From contig NC_079876.1 in the NCBI RefSeq assembly GCF_029227915.1, positions 8,310,001-8,374,000 of the forward strand: a stretch of 64,000 nucleotides of DNA. Direction: 5' to 3'. A program made the translations under genes and the position numbers. Origin of the DNA: Hydractinia symbiolongicarpus (taxonomy: Eukaryota; Cnidaria; Hydrozoa; Anthoathecata; Hydractiniidae). Within the stretch, counting starts at the first letter, position 1. Each line of letters opens with the position of its first letter. Positions 61,691 through 64,000 of this stretch are shown one piece after another. The notes under the pieces are model-generated. The model ran no database searches. It saw only the letters and a list, made by a program, of their open reading frames with translations, and had not been told where the DNA came from.

Positions 61691-64000
61691 ACAAGTCTCA
61701 TGGGCTTTAGTGGTGAAATAATAATTTAAAAAATCGTTCGGAAATGAGTTTACACCCTGGGTACTTTGTTATTATACTTTTGACAATACGGGCCGAGTCC
61801 GGGATTTACGGGAAATCGCAGGTTTTCGTCTGCCGGCGATTAAACTTCTTTTATTCAGCGTCTCATCAAAAACGAAAACATTTTTGAAAACTACAAGTCT
61901 CATGCGTTTTAGTGGTGAAAAAAAAATTTAAAAAATCGTTAGGGAAATGAGTTTACTCACTGGGTACTTGCCTTGTATACTTTTGACTATACGGGCCGAG
62001 ACCGGGATTTACGGGAAATTGCGGGTTTTCGATTGCCGGCGATTAAACTTCTTTTATTCAGCGTCTCATCAAAAATGAAAACATTTTTAAAAACTACAAG
62101 TCTCATGGGTTTTAGTGGTGAAATAATAATTTAAAAAATCGTTTGGGAAATGAGTTTACTCCCTGGGTACTTTCTTTGTATACTTTTGACTATACGGGCC
62201 GAGTACGGGATTTACGGGAAATCGCAGGTTTTCGTTTGCCGGCGATTAAACTTCTTTTATTCAGCGTCTCATCAAAAATGAAAACATTTTTGAAAACTAC
62301 AAGTCTCATGCGTTTTAGTGGTGAAATAATAATTTAAAAAATCGTTTGGGAATTGAGTTTACTCCCTGGGTACTTTCTTTGTATACTTTGGACTATAAGG
62401 GCCGAGTACGGGATTTACGGGAAATCGCAGGTTTTCGTTTGCCGGCGATTAAACTTCTTTTATTCAGCGTCTCATAAAAAATGAAAACATTTTTGAAAAC
62501 TACAAGTCTCATGCGTTTTAGTGGTTAAAAAATAATTTAAAAAATCGTTCGGGAAATGAGTTTACACCCTGGGTACTTTCTTTGTATACTTTTGACTATA
62601 CGGGCCGAGTCCGGGATTTACGGGAAATCGCAGGTTTTCGTTTGCCGGCGATTAAACCTTTTTTATTCAGCGTCTCATCAAAAATGAAAACATTTTTAAA
62701 AACTAAAAGTCTCATGGGTTTCAGTGGTGAAATAATAATTTAAAAAATCGTTTGGGAAATGAGTTTACTCCCTGGGTACTTTCTTTGTATACTTTTGACT
62801 ATACGGGCCGAGTACGGGATTTACGGGAAATCGCAGGTTTTCGTTTGCCGGCGATTAAACTTCTTTTATTCAGCGTCTCATCAAAAATGAAAACATTTTT
62901 GAAAACTACAAGTCTCATGCGTTTTAGTGGTGAAAAAATAATTTAAAAAATCGTTCGGGAAATGAGTTTACACCCTGGGTACTTTCTTTGTATACTTTTG
63001 ACTATACGGGCCGAGACCGGGATTTACGGGAAATTGCGGGTTTTTGATTGCCGGCGATTAAACTTCTTTTATTCAGCGTCTCATCAAAAATGAAAACATT
63101 TTTAAAAACTACAAGTCTCATGGGTTTTAGTGGTGAAATAATAATTTAAAAAATCGTTTGGGAAATGAGTTTACTCCCTGGGTACTTTCTTTGTATACTT
63201 TTGACTATACGGGCCGAGTACGGGATTTACGGGAAATCGCAGGTTTTCGTTTGCCGGCGATTAAACTTCTTTTATTCAGCGTCTCATCAAAAATGAAAAC
63301 ATTTTTGAAAACTACAAGTCTCATGCGTTTTAGTGGTGAAAAAATAATTTAAAAAATCGTTCGGGAAATGAGTTTACACCCTGGGTACTTTCTTTGTATA
63401 CTTTTGACTATACGGGCCGAGTCCGGGATTTACGGAAATCGCAGGTTTTCGTTTGACGGCGATTAAACTTTTTTTATTCAGCGTCTCATCAAAAATGAAA
63501 AAATTTTTAAAAACTACAAGTCTTATGCGTTTTAATGGTGAAAAAATAATTTAAAAAATCGTTAGGGAAATGAGTTTACTCACTGGGTACTTTCCTTGTA
63601 TACTTTTGACTATACGGGCCGAGACCGGGATTTACGGGAAATTGCGGGTTTTCGTTTGCCGGCAATTAAACTTCTTTTATTCAGCGTCTCATCAAAAATG
63701 AAAACATTTTTAAAAACTACAAGTCTCATGGGCTTTAGTGGTGAAATAATAATTTAAAAAATCGTTTGGGAATTGAGTTTACTCCCTGGGTACTTTCTTT
63801 GTATACTTTGGACTATAAGGGCCGAGTACGGGATTTACGGGAAATCGCAGGTTTTCGTTTGCCGGCGATTAAACTTCTTTTATTCAGCGTCTCATAAAAA
63901 ATGAAAACATTTTTGAAAACTACAAGTCTCATGCGTTTTAGTGGTTAAAAAATAATTTAAAAAATCGTTCGGGAAATGAGTTTACACCCTGGGTACTTTC
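61690..64000. repeat. Mixed P/Q/R monomers at right window edge
   Basis: The order is a divergent R (ctttgttattatac, gacaatacggg, cgtctgcc), P, Q, a Q variant with gggaattgag and ctttggactataaggg (62,341), R, Q, a P/R hybrid (acaccctggg then gaccggg near 62,970-63,020), Q, R, P, and the same Q variant again at 63,761. The two Q variants are 1,420 bases (7 monomers) apart. The window ends inside an R monomer. Confidence 0.75.

Larger units (their letters stand above)
1..64000. repeat. Tandem satellite array, 202-203 bp monomer, about 315 copies
   Basis: The landmark atgagtttac (or a close variant) recurs at 65, 267, 469, 672 and onward every 202-203 bases to the end of the window, always on the same strand. 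No non-satellite sequence is seen between copies. My hand-built consensus is 203 bp with 77 G+C bases. Bases 41-100 are GC-rich (about 55%), and the stretch from 101 to about 195 is AT-rich with A/T tracts. Most copies differ by a few substitutions and 1-bp indels, and the same variants recur in blocks, showing amplification of multi-monomer units. Stops in taatttaa and a length not divisible by three prevent reading through consecutive monomers. I infer non-coding heterochromatic satellite DNA of a eukaryote. The family name and species cannot be determined from the sequence alone. Confidence 0.98.

Noticed and set aside
4441-63352. Dozens of open frames of 60-111 codons on both strands, with near-identical translations
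   Set aside because: They are phase-locked to the satellite and overlap on both strands. They often depend on non-ATG starts, lack any recognisable domain or ribosome-binding context, and end at the conserved taatttaa. They are shadows of the repeat, not genes.
1-64000. CRISPR array
   Set aside because: The repeats are 203 bp and contiguous, with no unique spacers of regular length and no cas genes.
1-64000. rRNA, tRNA, histone or other tandem gene cluster
   Set aside because: No tRNA cloverleaf elements, 5S internal promoter-like boxes or long conserved coding frame were seen in the monomer.
1-64000. Transposon or retroelement insertions, or the array being internal repeats of a mobile element
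   Set aside because: No sequence outside the 203 bp family, no target-site duplications, and no terminal repeats or transposase frame were found. A relation of the monomer to a mobile element cannot be tested without a database search.
1-64000. CENP-B box (nTTCGnnnnAnnCGGGn)
   Set aside because: The best candidate, ttcgtttgccggcgatt, keeps TTCG but lacks the core A and CGGG (about 5 of 9 core bases). The cgggaaatcgcggg region lacks TTCG.
1-64000. TATA-like and polyadenylation-like motifs (gtatac, aaaataattt, aataaaaa)
   Set aside because: They occur in essentially every monomer as part of the AT-rich consensus, with no associated gene.
1-64000. Telomeric repeats or array edge
   Set aside because: No short telomere-type repeat was found, and both window ends are ordinary monomers.

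Overview
The whole 64 kb window is one uninterrupted head-to-tail satellite DNA array. About 315 copies of a 202-203 bp monomer, all in the same orientation, run from the first base to the last. I found no gene, RNA gene, mobile element or unique sequence, and both window edges lie inside the array, so its true ends are not visible. An array of this kind points to a eukaryotic heterochromatic region (centromeric, pericentromeric, subtelomeric or a supernumerary chromosome). The species cannot be named from the sequence. My consensus monomer is about 38% G+C and has roughly 1.8 times the CpG expected from its base composition, so it is not strongly CpG-depleted.

Each monomer has two halves. 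Counting from the ATGAGTTTAC landmark, bases 41-100 are GC-rich (about 55%) with regularly spaced GGG triplets. Bases 101-195 are AT-rich, with A/T tracts and a 22-base perfect inverted repeat. Monomers differ by a limited set of diagnostic variants, such as gtccggg/gtccagg/gttcggg/gtacggg/gaccggg, ccaagccggg/cccagcccggg, ttcggg/tttggg/ttctgg, and cctctttcattaag/cttcttttattcag. These variants let me read higher-order repeats and segmental duplications.

Layout: 1-3.9 kb holds mixed monomers with 2,023 and 1,416 bp repeats. 3.9-12.0 kb is a 4,051 bp (20-monomer) near-identical tandem duplication. 12.5-14.1 kb is an 812 bp (4-monomer) duplication. 14.45-17.54 kb is a regular tetramer (A-B-C-D, 810 bp). 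17.54-23.44 kb is a long block repeated at 36.25-42.36 kb. 23.4-25.2 kb is a module carrying a deletion-shortened monomer. 25.25-30.6 kb has 1,216 and 1,419 bp tandem duplications. 31.0-34.2 kb is the A-B-C-D tetramer again, with a C-D dimer expansion. 34.1-37.8 kb is a 1,742 bp duplication. 39.9-45.8 kb has nested 2,432 and 1,214 bp duplications. 46.5-48.4 kb is a patchwork of copies of the 26-30 kb region.

At about 48.4 kb the monomer family changes. The right part (48.4-64 kb) is organised as trimers (P-Q-R, 609 bp; hexameric variant 1,218 bp) and pentamers (1,015 bp), with small islands of left-type monomers. Most rearrangements preserve monomer register, as expected for unequal crossing-over or gene conversion between misaligned copies. 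Their nesting allows a partial relative chronology. Short open frames of about 60-110 codons recur, but they are by-products of the repeat and are not annotated as genes.
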